From: CAYXVJ01 sp050309435
GTDB lineage: Bacteria; Bacillota; Clostridia; Saccharofermentanales; Fastidiosipilaceae
DNA length: 64,000 bases
Direction: 5' to 3'
Assembly: GCA_050309435.1 (NCBI GenBank)
Contig: JBNRMJ010000031.1
Span: 62,001-126,000, forward strand
Part shown: one piece after another, positions 51,866 through 63,600 of the stretch
How the letters are laid out: every line of letters starts with the position of its first letter
Numbering within the stretch: position 1 is the stretch's first letter
Program-made: the position numbers and the translations under genes
The notes under the pieces: model-generated
The model's database searches: none
What the model saw: the letters and a program-made list of their open reading frames with translations, nothing else
What the model was told of the DNA's origin: nothing

Positions 51866-52909
51866 TTATAGTGCAATGAGTTTCGAATCCATATACTCGT
51901 CAACGCTGATGGTCTTGGTCATGGTCAGAGCTTCTTCCATATCGATATCCATTATTTTACCTTCGCGGTAGACAATGACTCGATTCATACGACCTTCGTC
52001 CAGACAGCTGATGGCCTCAACGCCCATCTGACTGGCCATCTGTCGGTCACGCAGAGTCGGACTGCCGCCTCGTTGCAAGTGACCCAGAATAGTCGGACGC
52101 GATTCGATACCTGTCATCTTCTCTATTCTTTCGGCGATATCGATAGCGGATCCGGCACCTTCGGCAACCACGACAATGTAATGGTGTTTGCCCGAATTAC
52201 GGCACTCAAGAAGACGTTTGACGACATCACGGTTGAAATCGTGCTCGATTTCCGGAATCAAAATAACTTCCGCACCGGTCGAAACACCTACATTTAAAGC
52301 GATATAACCCGCGCGTCTGCCCATTACTTCGATCACGCTGCAACGCTCGTGGCTGCTTGCGGTATCGCGCAGTTTGTCGATGGCTTCCATAGCCGTATTC
52401 ATGGCTGTATCATATCCGATAGTGTATTCCGAGCTGGCAATATCGTTATCGATCGTACCCGGGATACCGATCACGGGCAGACCCAAACGTGCCAGGTCCA
52501 GAGCTCCGCGGAAAGATCCGTCGCCGCCGATGACAACCAGAGCATCGATGTTAAAGACCTTACACATGTCATAGGCTTGTTTGACACCTTCGACGGTATT
52601 GAATGTAGCCGAACGGGCTGTCATCAGGAAGGTGCCTCCGCGCTGAAGCTTTTCCGAAACCGAGCGTGCATCGAGTTCGATAATATCGCCGCGCCATAAG
52701 CCATGATAACCGCGTCTTACACCCAGCATGCGATAGCCCTTATTCAGGCCGGCCCGGGTAACCGCCCGGATGGCCGCGTTCATGCCGGGGGCATCTCCGC
52801 CCGAGGTCAGAACCGCGATGGTTTTGATATTCTGCAGAGCCTTGGCTCGAATGTCCGGATTGCTTTCTGCTTCTTGTGCAATTTCGCCTGTCAACTTGGC
52901 ATCTGTCAT
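51866..52909 (-). CDS. pfkA: ATP-dependent 6-phosphofructokinase
   Basis: PfkA phosphorylates fructose-6-P, the committed step of glycolysis. It has 347 residues, with an N-terminal extension of about 30 on the usual 320: VLTSGGDAPGMNAAIRA, IGGDGSFRGAL, GIPGTIDNDIASSEYTIG and EVMGRRAGYIAL. GGDGS at the nucleotide site favours ATP over PPi. The promoter region between it and dnaE is about 100 nt, AT-rich and without a clear consensus. Confidence 0.95.
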   Translation of the reverse strand: MTDAKLTGEIAQEAESNPDIRAKALQNIKTIAVLTSGGDAPGMNAAIRAVTRAGLNKGYRMLGVRRGYHGLWRGDIIELDARSVSEKLQRGGTFLMTARSATFNTVEGVKQAYDMCKVFNIDALVVIGGDGSFRGALDLARLGLPVIGIPGTIDNDIASSEYTIGYDTAMNTAMEAIDKLRDTASSHERCSVIEVMGRRAGYIALNVGVSTGAEVILIPEIEHDFNRDVVKRLLECRNSGKHHYIVVVAEGAGSAIDIAERIEKMTGIESRPTILGHLQRGGSPTLRDRQMASQMGVEAISCLDEGRMNRVIVYREGKIMDIDMEEALTMTKTISVDEYMDSKLIAL

Positions 52910-53010
52910 ATCGTTAATCCTTCCTTCAACCGTTCATATACACATAATCGTCTTTTAGGCATGCTTTATTATTCTATCGTAAATCATCTTAATTACCAGA
53001 GTTATATCCA

Positions 53011-56000
53011 TTAAACAGCAAAAGTAATCGCATCCGTACCGCACATTTCGGCCAGATAAGCCAAAAGAGTATGATTCGGCACGATACCGATACCGCCCGA
53101 CCCTTCCCAGGGAACGCTTTTTTCGCCGTGAGGGAAAATTCGAACCGGTACTTTTCCCGAGAAATAATTCAAAGCGGCCAGCATGGCTTGCCATTTTCTG
53201 TCGCCTTCCGAAAAAGGACAGCGTATCTCCAATACAAGTCCCGCACTCATGGCTTCGGCCTCGGCATCGATGGCTTTTACCACTTCGGAGTCAACATCGC
53301 CGGCGGGGAAATCATGGTTATCGGCTTCTTCGCTGTTGTCCTGAGTAGCAGAAAGGCGATTGTTCTCCCGCCTCTCGTACGAGTCTTGACGGTCGAATGA
53401 CGCCGGACGCGCATAACTTTGTTTGCTTGACGTATCTTTGAACGGATGGAGGTAACCTTCTTTTCGATAAAGTTCGTCATCGGCGAGATAAGCGATTTTA
53501 TCAGCCAGTAGTTTGGCCTCTTCGTCTTCGCGCGCACTGATCCGGCCGAAAACCAGAAGAACCTCGCCTTCGCGAATCATATCACGATAGAGACTGAGGG
53601 TTTTCGGAAAGACGATTGTTTCAAAGCGGCCTTCCAGATCTTCCAGTTCGATAAAACACATCATTTCGCCCTTTTTCGTCGTGAGGTTACGGCGTCTGAC
53701 AACCAGCCCGCCCATCACGGCCTGGCGACCGTTCATCTCGAGCTTGCTCACCGCGTGATCCAGTTCGTCTTGCAGAAGATCGCCTTCCACCGCTTTGCCG
53801 CCCAGATCGCTGCTCGACATGTCAGTGGACCCTGTGATGGATTCACGGTAGCTGTCGAGAGGATGACCGGAAATATAGAGCCCCAGCATTTCCTGTTCCA
53901 TAGTAAGTATCTGATCCATCCCCAGCTCTGGTAAATCGGGATAGGTCGGCTCGACGGGACCTTCTTCCGGGACTCCGAAATCGAAGAGCGAGAGCTGACC
54001 TTCCATGACGTCTTTACGACTGGCGAGAATAGCCAGATACGGATCGGTAGCCGCAATTAACTTATTTCGCGGTATGCCGAAGCAGTCCAGAGCCGATGAC
54101 TTGATCAAGCTTTCGATCATTTTCCGGTTCATGCCCAGGGCATTGGCTCTGCGAAGAAATTCGCCAAAAGTTTTAAACTCGCCGTTTTGATTTCTATCTT
54201 CTATTAAGAGGTCCAGTACGGCCGTTCCGACGTTCTTTACCGCTCCCAATGCAAAACGAATCTTCCCGTTCTCGGTCGTGAAGCGAACCTGACTGCGATT
54301 AATGTCGGGCGGTAAAATGCCGATCTTCATCTCCCGGCAGACACGCACGTAATGAGCAGCCTGGCCCAACTGACCCAGAAAGGAGTTGAGCATAGCGGCC
54401 ATGAAGGCAACCGGGTAATACTGCTTCAGCCAGCCTGTATAGTATGCAACAACCGCATAGCAGGCCGCATGCGCCTTATTGAACGCATAACCGGCAAAAG
54501 CCATAACTTCATCCCAGATTTTCTCTGCTGTCCGGAGAGGTACTCCCCGTTTGACGGCACCATCTACCGGCTGACCGGAATCCGAAAATCCGCCGTTGAT
54601 AAAGAGATCTTTATATCTGGCCAGCTCATCGGGTTTCTTTTTGGACATGGCTCGACGAACATTATCGGATTGTCCCATCGTGAAGCCGGCCAGATCGCGA
54701 ACGATCTGCATCACCTGCTCCTGATAAACAATACAGCCGTAGGTAACGTCCAGAATCGGTTCGAGCAAAGGATGGTCATAATGAATCTTGGCGGCATCGT
54801 GACGAGCTGCCACATAGCGCGGGATCTGCTCCATCGGGCCGGGGCGATAAAGCGCTACGCCCGCGATGATATCTTCCAGCGAATCAGGTTTCAGCTCTTT
54901 CATAAAAGCCGTCATGCCTCCGGATTCAAGCTGGAATACACCTTCCGTATCCCCGCGAGAGATCATCTGGAAAACTGCAGGATCATCCATTTTCATCTCG
55001 TCGAAATCAATATGAACACCGGTATCCTCCAGTACCATATCGCGGGTATCCCGCATAACAGTTAAGGTTCTCAGACCCAGAAAATCGAATTTTAACAAGC
55101 CGATTTTCTCAATGTTATTTTTGGCATATTGGACGACGATATTATCGTCGTTTCGAGCCAGCGGCGCTATATCCGTCAGGGCTTCTTTTGATATGACGAC
55201 ACCGGCCGCGTGTGTCGATGCATGTCGGGGCATGCCTTCGAATTTACGCGCATACTCAATCACTTCATGTACAAGCGGCTCGCTATTATATGCTTGCTTC
55301 AGGTCGGCAGATTGATCGAGTGCTTTATCAAGCGTCATACCCAGGGAAAAAGGAATCAGCTTCGCGATTCTGTCTGTATCCGCATAAGAGAGATCCAGAG
55401 CCCGGGCCACGTCTCTGACCGCTTGTTTGGCAGCCAGTGTTCCGAAAGTAATAACCTGAGCGACATGATCATTACCATATTTACGATAAACATAATCAAT
55501 GACCTCGCCGCGTCTTTCATAACAAAAATCGATATCAAAGTCAGGCATGCTGACGCGTTCGGGATTCAGGAAACGTTCGAATAAGAGTGCATACTCCAGA
55601 GGATCGAGGTTCGTGATACCCAAGGCATAAGCAACCAGAGATGCCGCACCCGAACCTCGTCCCGGACCGACCATAATACCGCGTTTCTTGGCATAATCTA
55701 TAAAATCCCAGACCACCAGATAATAGTCGTTATAACCCATCGAGTCGATGATATCGAGTTCGTAAGTCAAACGCTTTTCGTATTCTTCAACAGGATAAGC
55801 CTGATGAATTTTTAGTCGCTTATGCAAGCCTGTCAAGGCAATACGGGACAGATAGCTTTTTGCGGTCTCGCCTTCCGGTACCTCGTATTCGGGCAGATGA
55901 AGTGTTTTGAAATCAAATTCGGCTGCGCAGCGTTCTGCAATCCTGACCGTGTTTTCGATTGCTTCGGGTACATCTTTAAACGCTTCAATCATCTCTTCGG

Positions 56001-56739
56001 GAGATTTTACATAGAAAGCGTCCGATCCCATGCGCATGCGATCCGGGTCGGACAGCCGTTTACCCGTTTGCATACATAGCAGAATTTCATGTGCTTTCGC
56101 ATCTTCTTTATAGGTATAGTGGCAATCGTTTGTGGCAACAAGCGGGATACCGGTTTCGCGGGAGATGCGAATCAGCTCCTGATTGACAATAAACTGCTCG
56201 CTGATCCCGTTTGACTGGAGTTCCAGGTAGAAGTTATCTTCTCCGAATGTTTCCCGATAACGAAGAGCAGCCGCTATGGCTCCTTCATAATCATTGTTAA
56301 GAATCAGACGCGGCACTTCACCGCTTAAACATGCCGAAAGACAAATCAATCCTTCGCTGTAGCGTTTCAGACTTTCGTGGTCGACTCGAGGGCGGTAATA
56401 AAAGCCTTCCACATGAGCCAAAGACACCAGGCGATTGAGATTTTTCAAACCCTCGTTGTTTCTGGCAAGCAAAATCAGGTGATAAGCACGTTTATCCTCC
56501 GCTTTTTCTTTAGAGAAGCGGCTTGTCGGAGCCAGATAGACTTCCGCACCGATGATAGGCTTGATGCCTTCGGCGCGGCAGGCTTCATAAAAGTCCACTG
56601 CTCCGTACATGGATCCATGATCCGTCACGGCACAGGCATCCATGCCGAGCTCGGCGATTCGTTTTGGCAGTGTTCTGATCCGGTTGGCACCGTCCAGCAG
56701 ACTGAATTCTGTATGTAAATGCAGATGGACGAACTTCAC
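53011..56739 (-). CDS. dnaE: DNA polymerase III alpha subunit DnaE
   Basis: DnaE extends primers at the replication fork, in Bacillota usually beside PolC. It has 1242 residues: PHP domain (HLHLHTEFSLLDGANRI, TDHGSMYGAVDF), polymerase core with catalytic aspartates in MPDFDIDFCYERRGEVI near 400 and GPGRGSGAASLV, helix-hairpin-helix region, and OB domain (about 1005-1080). A stretch of about 60 residues rich in Asp, Arg, Ser and Asn near 1110-1170 is a linker. The start is GTG with AGGAG 6 nt upstream; the sequence KFVHLHLHTEF follows at once. Confidence 0.96.
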   Translation of the reverse strand: MKFVHLHLHTEFSLLDGANRIRTLPKRIAELGMDACAVTDHGSMYGAVDFYEACRAEGIKPIIGAEVYLAPTSRFSKEKAEDKRAYHLILLARNNEGLKNLNRLVSLAHVEGFYYRPRVDHESLKRYSEGLICLSACLSGEVPRLILNNDYEGAIAAALRYRETFGEDNFYLELQSNGISEQFIVNQELIRISRETGIPLVATNDCHYTYKEDAKAHEILLCMQTGKRLSDPDRMRMGSDAFYVKSPEEMIEAFKDVPEAIENTVRIAERCAAEFDFKTLHLPEYEVPEGETAKSYLSRIALTGLHKRLKIHQAYPVEEYEKRLTYELDIIDSMGYNDYYLVVWDFIDYAKKRGIMVGPGRGSGAASLVAYALGITNLDPLEYALLFERFLNPERVSMPDFDIDFCYERRGEVIDYVYRKYGNDHVAQVITFGTLAAKQAVRDVARALDLSYADTDRIAKLIPFSLGMTLDKALDQSADLKQAYNSEPLVHEVIEYARKFEGMPRHASTHAAGVVISKEALTDIAPLARNDDNIVVQYAKNNIEKIGLLKFDFLGLRTLTVMRDTRDMVLEDTGVHIDFDEMKMDDPAVFQMISRGDTEGVFQLESGGMTAFMKELKPDSLEDIIAGVALYRPGPMEQIPRYVAARHDAAKIHYDHPLLEPILDVTYGCIVYQEQVMQIVRDLAGFTMGQSDNVRRAMSKKKPDELARYKDLFINGGFSDSGQPVDGAVKRGVPLRTAEKIWDEVMAFAGYAFNKAHAACYAVVAYYTGWLKQYYPVAFMAAMLNSFLGQLGQAAHYVRVCREMKIGILPPDINRSQVRFTTENGKIRFALGAVKNVGTAVLDLLIEDRNQNGEFKTFGEFLRRANALGMNRKMIESLIKSSALDCFGIPRNKLIAATDPYLAILASRKDVMEGQLSLFDFGVPEEGPVEPTYPDLPELGMDQILTMEQEMLGLYISGHPLDSYRESITGSTDMSSSDLGGKAVEGDLLQDELDHAVSKLEMNGRQAVMGGLVVRRRNLTTKKGEMMCFIELEDLEGRFETIVFPKTLSLYRDMIREGEVLLVFGRISAREDEEAKLLADKIAYLADDELYRKEGYLHPFKDTSSKQSYARPASFDRQDSYERRENNRLSATQDNSEEADNHDFPAGDVDSEVVKAIDAEAEAMSAGLVLEIRCPFSEGDRKWQAMLAALNYFSGKVPVRIFPHGEKSVPWEGSGGIGIVPNHTLLAYLAEMCGTDAITFAV

Positions 56740-56757
56740 TTCTCACTCCTGTTTCTA

Positions 56758-58497
56758 TCAAATCAGATGTTCTTCGATCTCCTTTACGACGCGGGAGCTA
56801 CGTTCTTTCATCAGCGCTTCTGCTTCCCCGGCAGGTAAATCGTAGACACCGAAGTAAATCTTGATTTTCGGTTCGGTGCCGGATGGTCTGACACAGACCC
56901 AATCCAAACCTTCCAACTCGTATAAAATAACATTGGATGTCACAAGATCCAGCTTACCTTCTGTCCCGTTTGTCGTATCCAGCCATTCCCCAGTCTGATA
57001 ATCGCAAACCTTCTTCACCGGCAAACCGGCCAGTCCCCGGCTCTTATTGTCACGAAGCCAGGCCATTGCATTTGTAATTTGATCCGCACCTTCTTTACCG
57101 CTGCGCGAAATGGAGACGGTATGCTCAACGGCATAACCGTACTTGTCATACAACGCCTGCAGGTAGTCGGCTATTGTTTTACCTTCGCTGCGAGCCGTGG
57201 CGGCCATTTCACCTAGCAGCATGGCGGCTACAACCGCGTCTTTATCGCGAACATCGGTCCCGGCCAGGTAACCGAAACTCTCTTCAAATCCGAACTGGAA
57301 TGTCAGATCGCCGTTCTCGTCATAATCCTTGATTTTTTCACCGATAAACTTAAAGCCGGTCAGAGTTTCAAAGAGGCGAATTCCGTATGCCTCTGCGATG
57401 CGCCGGCAGAGCCTGGTCGAAACAATCGTCGTCACGGCAAAGGAACCCTCCGCCAGTATGCCTCGATTTACCTTGGCAGACAAAATATACTCCATCAACA
57501 ACAAGCCGATCTGATTGCCGCTGAGAACCTGGTAGCTGCCGTCTTTCAAACGGACGGCCAGACCGGTGCGATCGGCGTCCGGATCCGTCGCAATAACAAG
57601 ATCCGCTTCTTCCCTGTCTGCCAGATCAATGGCCATTTGCAGGGCAGAGCGTTCTTCGGGATTCGGTGATTTTACCGTTGAAAATGAACCGTCCGGTAAT
57701 TCCTGCTCGGGCACAACCAAAACGTTTTCGAATCCAATCTCGCGAAGAATGCGGCGTACCGGTTTGTTACCCGTCCCGTGTAAAGGCGTGTAGACGATCT
57801 TCATATCTGCTTGATCTTCCACCTGCTCCAAATTGATCGCCAGTTTCTTGAGCATGCTCGTATATGCATCGTCGATCTCGGATCCGACCACATGAATCAA
57901 GCCTTTCTCATCTGCTTCTTCGCGGCTGATCCAATGAACCGTTCGCAAGTCCGTGATCTTGTTCATCTCGGCCAGAACAATACCCGCTTCTTCCGGGGGC
58001 ATCTGCCCTCCGTCGCTGCCATAGGCCTTAAAGCCGTTGTACTGGCTGGGGTTATGGGATGCCGTGATCATGACACCGCCGGAGGCACCGAAATAACGTA
58101 CGCCGAAGGAGAGCATGGGAGTCGGTCTGAGCTCGTCGTACAAGTACACCTTGATCCCGTGCGTGGCAAAGACCAACGCAGCGATCTCGGCGAACTCGGT
58201 CGAAAAATGACGGCAGTCGTAAGCGATAACAATACCTTTTTCTCTGGCGATCTCACCTTGATGCTCGATCAAACGGGCGAAGCCTTCGGCCGCGTGGGCT
58301 ATCGTATATTTATTCATACGATTCGTCCCGGCGCCTAAAATGCCTCTCAAGCCCCCTGTACCGAACTCAAGGTTGCGGTAGAATCGTTCCTCGATCTCTG
58401 CCGCATCATCTTTTATTTGAAGTAATTCTGTTTGTGTTTCTTTATCGAAATATGGATCCGACGACCAAAGCTGGAACAATTCACTGCTTCTGGACAT
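56758..58497 (-). CDS. pgcA: Phosphoglucomutase/phosphomannomutase family
   Basis: An alpha-D-phosphohexomutase of the long bacterial type (579 residues) that interconverts glucose-1-P and glucose-6-P for glycogen and envelope sugars. The phosphoserine loop is MITASHNPSQYNGFKAYG near 147; metal loop DPDADRTG; sugar loop GFEESFGYL; phosphate loop RPSGTEPKIKIY. The start at 58497 follows AGGAGG by 6 nt. Between uvrB and dnaE in the same direction. Deoxyribose or phosphomannose activity cannot be excluded. Confidence 0.92.
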   Translation of the reverse strand: MSRSSELFQLWSSDPYFDKETQTELLQIKDDAAEIEERFYRNLEFGTGGLRGILGAGTNRMNKYTIAHAAEGFARLIEHQGEIAREKGIVIAYDCRHFSTEFAEIAALVFATHGIKVYLYDELRPTPMLSFGVRYFGASGGVMITASHNPSQYNGFKAYGSDGGQMPPEEAGIVLAEMNKITDLRTVHWISREEADEKGLIHVVGSEIDDAYTSMLKKLAINLEQVEDQADMKIVYTPLHGTGNKPVRRILREIGFENVLVVPEQELPDGSFSTVKSPNPEERSALQMAIDLADREEADLVIATDPDADRTGLAVRLKDGSYQVLSGNQIGLLLMEYILSAKVNRGILAEGSFAVTTIVSTRLCRRIAEAYGIRLFETLTGFKFIGEKIKDYDENGDLTFQFGFEESFGYLAGTDVRDKDAVVAAMLLGEMAATARSEGKTIADYLQALYDKYGYAVEHTVSISRSGKEGADQITNAMAWLRDNKSRGLAGLPVKKVCDYQTGEWLDTTNGTEGKLDLVTSNVILYELEGLDWVCVRPSGTEPKIKIYFGVYDLPAGEAEALMKERSSRVVKEIEEHLI

Positions 58498-58548
58498 GGT
58501 ATTCCTCCTCATGCTCTTCTAAAAATTTCAGAAAAAATTATAGCATAC

Positions 58549-60582
58549 TCAAATACGTTGTCTGCCCTTGGCAAAGATGACCAGATCTCGCAAACGGGCG
58601 GCTTCTTCGAAGTCCAGCTGCCTGGCTGCTTCCCTCATCTCCTTCTCCAGGCGCTTGATCAGTTTTTCAATCTCGGGGAGAGACATTTTCCTGATTCTGC
58701 TTTCGGCCGATTCTTCTTTATCCCCGGTTGCCGATGGCTCGATACCTTCTTCCTCGACAATTTCTTCGAAGGTGTCCAGTGTGTCGCGAATATCTTTTCT
58801 TACGGTAACCGGCGTAATATTATACTGCTCGTTATAGGCTATTTGGATGGCGCGGCGACGATTGGTTTCGGCGATTGAAGTCATCATGGCTTCAGTTACC
58901 GAGTCTGCATACATGATGACTTTTCCGTTGACGTTTCTGGCAGCACGCCCGATGATCTGAATCAAGGATCGGGTCGAACGAAGGAAACCCTGCTTATCCG
59001 CGTCTAATATACAAATCAACGAAACTTCGGGCAGGTCCAGACCTTCTCGAAGCAAGTTAATACCAACTAAAATATCGAATTTACCATGGCGAAGTTCGCG
59101 CAGAATCTTCAAGCGCTCCGCCGTTTCGATCGACGAGTGCAAATACTGTACTTTCAAGCCTTCGGCAGCAAGGAAATCTGTCAGGTCCTCGGACATCTTC
59201 TTCGTCAAGGTCAAAATTAAGACTCGTTCGTTCTTGGCTATCGCCGCCCGGGCTTCGCTTAGGATATCTTCGATTTGACCATCGACCGGATGAACAGCGA
59301 TCTGCGGATCCACCAGTCCCGTGGGTCTGATGATCTGCTCCACGATCTGTTTGGTATGTTCGGCCTCGTAAGTTGACGGAGTCGCACTGACGAAAACCGT
59401 CTGGCGCATTCTTTCTTCGAATTCGGAGAAGTTGAGCGGCCGGTTATCATAAGCCGACGGCAGGCGGAATCCAAAATCAATCAAAGAGGTCTTACGCGAA
59501 CGGTCTCCCGCATACATGGCTCCGATCTGGGGAATGGTGATATGCGATTCGTCTATCATCATCAAATAATCATCGGGAAAGAAATCAATCAGAGTAAAAG
59601 GCGCTTCCCCGGCCGCACGTCCGGCCAGATGCCTCGAATAGTTCTCGATACCCTTGGTAAAACCGGTCTCCCGCAGCATTTCCAGATCATATCTGGTGCG
59701 CTGTTCCAAACGATAGGCTTCAATGATCTTGCCTTCGAGGCGAAATTCTTCCAAACGTTCTTCGAGCTCTTCTTCGATCCGGCTAATCGCGGCTTCGAGT
59801 TTCGTATCCGTCGTCGTGTAGTGACTTGCCGGGAATATGGAAATGTAATTTCTGGAAGCCAGAGGTTTGCCGCTGAGGCGGTCGAGCTCCAGTATTTTTT
59901 CGATCTCGTCTCCAAATAAAGAAACGCGAACCAGAACATTCTCGGAGTTCGCCGGCCAAATATCGATGGTGTCGCCACGTACTCTGAAACTGCCGCGTTT
60001 GATCTCGAAATCGTTGCGGGTGTATTGAATACGTACCAAATCATTAATCACATCGTCTCTGTCTTTCATCTGCCCCGGGCGCAGATGAACCATCAGGTGT
60101 TCGTAATCTTCGGGATCTCCCAATCCGTAAATACAGGATACGGATGCCACGACGATAACGTCCCTGCGCTCGAGAAGCGAACTGGTCGCCGCATGACGAA
60201 GCCGGTCGATCTCGTCGTTAATTGCCGAATCTTTCTCGATAAATGTATCGGTTGACGGAATATAAGCTTCAGGCTGGTAGTAATCGTAGTAAGATACGAA
60301 ATATTCAACCCGGTTGTTCGGAAAGAAGGAACGGAACTCCTCGCAGAGCTGACCGGCCAGGGTTTTATTCGGTGCGATGACAAGTGTTGGTTTCTGGACA
60401 CGTGATATCACATTTGCCATCGTAAAGGTCTTTCCTGAACCAGTAACACCCAGCAGAGTCTGACAATCCAGGCCCTCTTCGATACCCCGAACCAGGCGGT
60501 CTATCGCTTCGGGTTGATCGCCTGTCGGTTTCATTTCCGTGACGAGTTCGAATTTACCGGGTAAATCGAGCTTTTGTCTCAC
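58549..60582 (-). CDS. uvrB: Excinuclease ABC subunit B
   Basis: UvrB verifies damage in nucleotide-excision repair. It has about 677 residues: Walker A GVTGSGKTFTMANV near 45, the beta-hairpin YYDYYQPEAYIPSTDTFIEK, DESHITIPQIGAMY, motif VI QIIGRAARN, and the C-terminal UVR motif (LDFEEAARLRDLV) that binds UvrC. A GTG at 60582 lies 9 nt after GAGAGG and fits better than the ATG at 60591, which touches that site. uvrA and uvrC are outside the window. Confidence 0.96.
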   Translation of the reverse strand: MRQKLDLPGKFELVTEMKPTGDQPEAIDRLVRGIEEGLDCQTLLGVTGSGKTFTMANVISRVQKPTLVIAPNKTLAGQLCEEFRSFFPNNRVEYFVSYYDYYQPEAYIPSTDTFIEKDSAINDEIDRLRHAATSSLLERRDVIVVASVSCIYGLGDPEDYEHLMVHLRPGQMKDRDDVINDLVRIQYTRNDFEIKRGSFRVRGDTIDIWPANSENVLVRVSLFGDEIEKILELDRLSGKPLASRNYISIFPASHYTTTDTKLEAAISRIEEELEERLEEFRLEGKIIEAYRLEQRTRYDLEMLRETGFTKGIENYSRHLAGRAAGEAPFTLIDFFPDDYLMMIDESHITIPQIGAMYAGDRSRKTSLIDFGFRLPSAYDNRPLNFSEFEERMRQTVFVSATPSTYEAEHTKQIVEQIIRPTGLVDPQIAVHPVDGQIEDILSEARAAIAKNERVLILTLTKKMSEDLTDFLAAEGLKVQYLHSSIETAERLKILRELRHGKFDILVGINLLREGLDLPEVSLICILDADKQGFLRSTRSLIQIIGRAARNVNGKVIMYADSVTEAMMTSIAETNRRRAIQIAYNEQYNITPVTVRKDIRDTLDTFEEIVEEEGIEPSATGDKEESAESRIRKMSLPEIEKLIKRLEKEMREAARQLDFEEAARLRDLVIFAKGRQRI

Positions 60583-60633
60583 AATTATCATCCTCTCATG
60601 ATTTCGTTAGAACGAAATTCAGGTCATAACATA

Positions 60634-63600
60634 CTAAGAAAAATAGCGGACAGCAGCTTCAAAGAGCTTTTGGTCCGAGTCGCCGCCGATATTTTTAACC
60701 AGACCAGGGCCTATTCGTTCGGAATGAGCCATTTTACCTAAAACACGTCCGTCGGCCGAGCATAAAGCTTCGACAGCCCATGCGGAACCGTTTGGATTAT
60801 ACGGTTCCTCAAGAGTCGGCTTGCCATTGGGGTCGACATATTGTGCGACAATCTGACCCGAATTCGCCAACTCGTTTAATACCTGCTCCGAGGCTAGCAG
60901 TCTGCCTTCGCCGTGCGAAACCGGCAATCGATGAATTTGACCGGGTTCGCAAGAGGCCAGCCAAGGCGACATGACCGAAGCAATCTTCGTCTCGACGTAA
61001 AGCGATTGATGTCTGGCCAAATTATTGTACGTCAAGGTTGGCGAGTCTTCCGTCAGATCCGTTATTTTCCCGTAAGGTAAAAGACCCAGTTTGATCAGAG
61101 CCTGGAATCCGTTACAGATACCCAGAATCAGTCCGTCGCGTTCGTCAAGCAGCCGCTCGACTGCAGCTTTAACAGCCGGATTCCTGAATACGGTCGAGAT
61201 AAACTTGGCCGAGCCTTCAGGCTCGTCTCCAGCCGAGAACCCGCCCGGCAGCATCAGAATATGACTTTCGTCGATCGCATGAACCAGTTCGTCTAACGAT
61301 TCATGAAGCATATCAGCCGTTAAATTGCGAATCAAAACGCTTTTCACTTCCGCGCCTGCTTTCAGCCATGCACGCTCGCTGTCATAATCGCAGTTGGTCC
61401 CGGGAAATACCGGCATAATCACGAGTGGTTTGTTTGTCTTGATCCGGCTTTTCAATCCGGAACGCGTTTTATAAGATAAATCGGGCGGAGTCAAAGCTTC
61501 ATTTTTCACATCGGACTTCGTCGGGAAAATCTCAGATAAAGTTTCGCTCCAGGCAGCTTCCAGGACGGCTAATTCGATTTTCTCCCGACGCCAGCTGATC
61601 AGAGGTGACGAACAACTGCGACCCAGGAGGATCGCGCCGATTCGATCCAGCTCTTCTCTCGTCTGATCTTCTTTCGGACCTGCTAATATTTCCACAATCA
61701 AACTGCCGTGTCCGGGAGCCATGAGGAAATCCAAATCCAGGTTATCAGAGAAACTAAAGCCCAGTTCTTCGCCTAAACACATCTGGACAACAGCGGCTGC
61801 CGCTCCGTGAGCCTTGGCTGTGGCTGTCGCACCGATCTGACCGCTCTTATGCAATCGATGTACGGTATGCAGCGATCGATGCCACTGATCGACCAGAGGT
61901 AAACCCAAATCATTCTTCGGCACGGGTATAAGACGAAGTTCGCTGCCGGCTGTTTTAAGTGTAGCCGAACGAATCTGTCCGATCGGTCTTGTTCCAACGG
62001 CAAAGGAAATCAATGTAGGAGGTACATCCAGGTCTTCGAATGTTCCTGACATACTGTCTTTTCCTCCGATCGACGGAACGGAGAAGTCCAATTGAGCATC
62101 AAGTGCTCCGAGTAAAGCAGCCAGAGGAAGTCCCCACTTTTCCGCAGTCGAAGCAGTCGGGAAATATTCCTGAAAAGTCAGCCTGATTTTTCCGGGAGAA
62201 GCACCCATGGCAACAAGTTTTGATATCGATTCCAATACGGCATAGTAAGCGCCGTGATATGGACTTTCCGAAGATATGAAGGGGTCAAAGGCAAATGACA
62301 TCAAGGTGCACAAATCCGTTTCTCCTTCTCTCATCGGGATTCGGGCAGCCATTCCTTCTTCAACGGTCATTTGGCGCCTGCCGCCAAGCGGGAATAAAAC
62401 CGTATTCGCCCCGACCGTGGAATCAAATCGCTCGATCAGACCCTTTTGCGACGCAAAGCGAAGCTCCCTCAAGCGATTACTTAAAACCCCTTTAAAACTT
62501 TGATCCTCATAGTTATCGACACGAGACAAACGTTTGATATCGACGGCCGGTATAATCGCTTTTGATCTCTGCACGGCGCCGTTCGTGTCCAGGAAAGAAC
62601 GATCGAGATCGACTATCACATCGCCTCGCCAGAGCATAATCATCTTAGCTTCTTCGGTAATTTCTGCGACAACGGTGGCTTCCAGATTCTCCCGGGCGGC
62701 CATGTCGATGAATGCATCGGCGTGTTTGGCTCGAACCACGCAGGCCATACGTTCCTGAGATTCTGAAATAGCCAATTCGCTGCCGTCCAGCCCTTCGTAC
62801 TTTTTCGGTACCGTATCCAGATTGATGCGTACACCATCTGCCAGCTCACCGATAGCAACTGCTACCCCGCCTGCCCCGAAATCGTTACAACGACGGATCA
62901 TGCGGGCCGCATCAGGGTTACGGAAGAATCGTTGCAGGTTTCGCTCGATTAAGGGGTTTCCCTTCTGTACTTCGGAGCCGGATAAACGAAGCGAGCTTTC
63001 ATCATGTTTCTTCGACGATCCCGTGGCGCCTCCGACGCCGTCGCGACCGGTTCGTCCGCCAAGCAATATTACCAGGTCTCCGGGTTCCGGGACCTGACGA
63101 ATTACTTGTGCCGCGGGAGCAGCCGCTATAACGGCTCCGACTTCCATGCGTTTGGCGATATAACCGGGATGATAGATCTCGGCAACATGACCCGTAGCCA
63201 GTCCGATTTGGTTTCCATATGAACTGTATCCTGCCGCTGCGGTCGTGGTGATGGTGCGTTGCGGTAATTTTCCTTTGATGGTCTGACTGACCGGAACGGT
63301 CGGATCCCCGCTGCCGGTAACTCGCATAGCCTGATAGACATAACTGCGACCGGACAAAGGATCTCTGATTGCACCTCCAAGACAAGTGGCTGCACCGCCG
63401 AAAGGTTCGATTTCGGTCGGATGATTATGTGTTTCATTCTTAAACATAATCAGGTACTCTTCCTCGCCCTCGCCGGTCGGCACCATGACTTTTATGGAGC
63501 AGGCATTGATTTCGCCCGATTCGTCCAAATCCTGCAGTAATCCGCGACGTTTGAGTTCCTTCATCCCGATCGTCGCCAGATCCATCAGTGTTCGTGGTTT

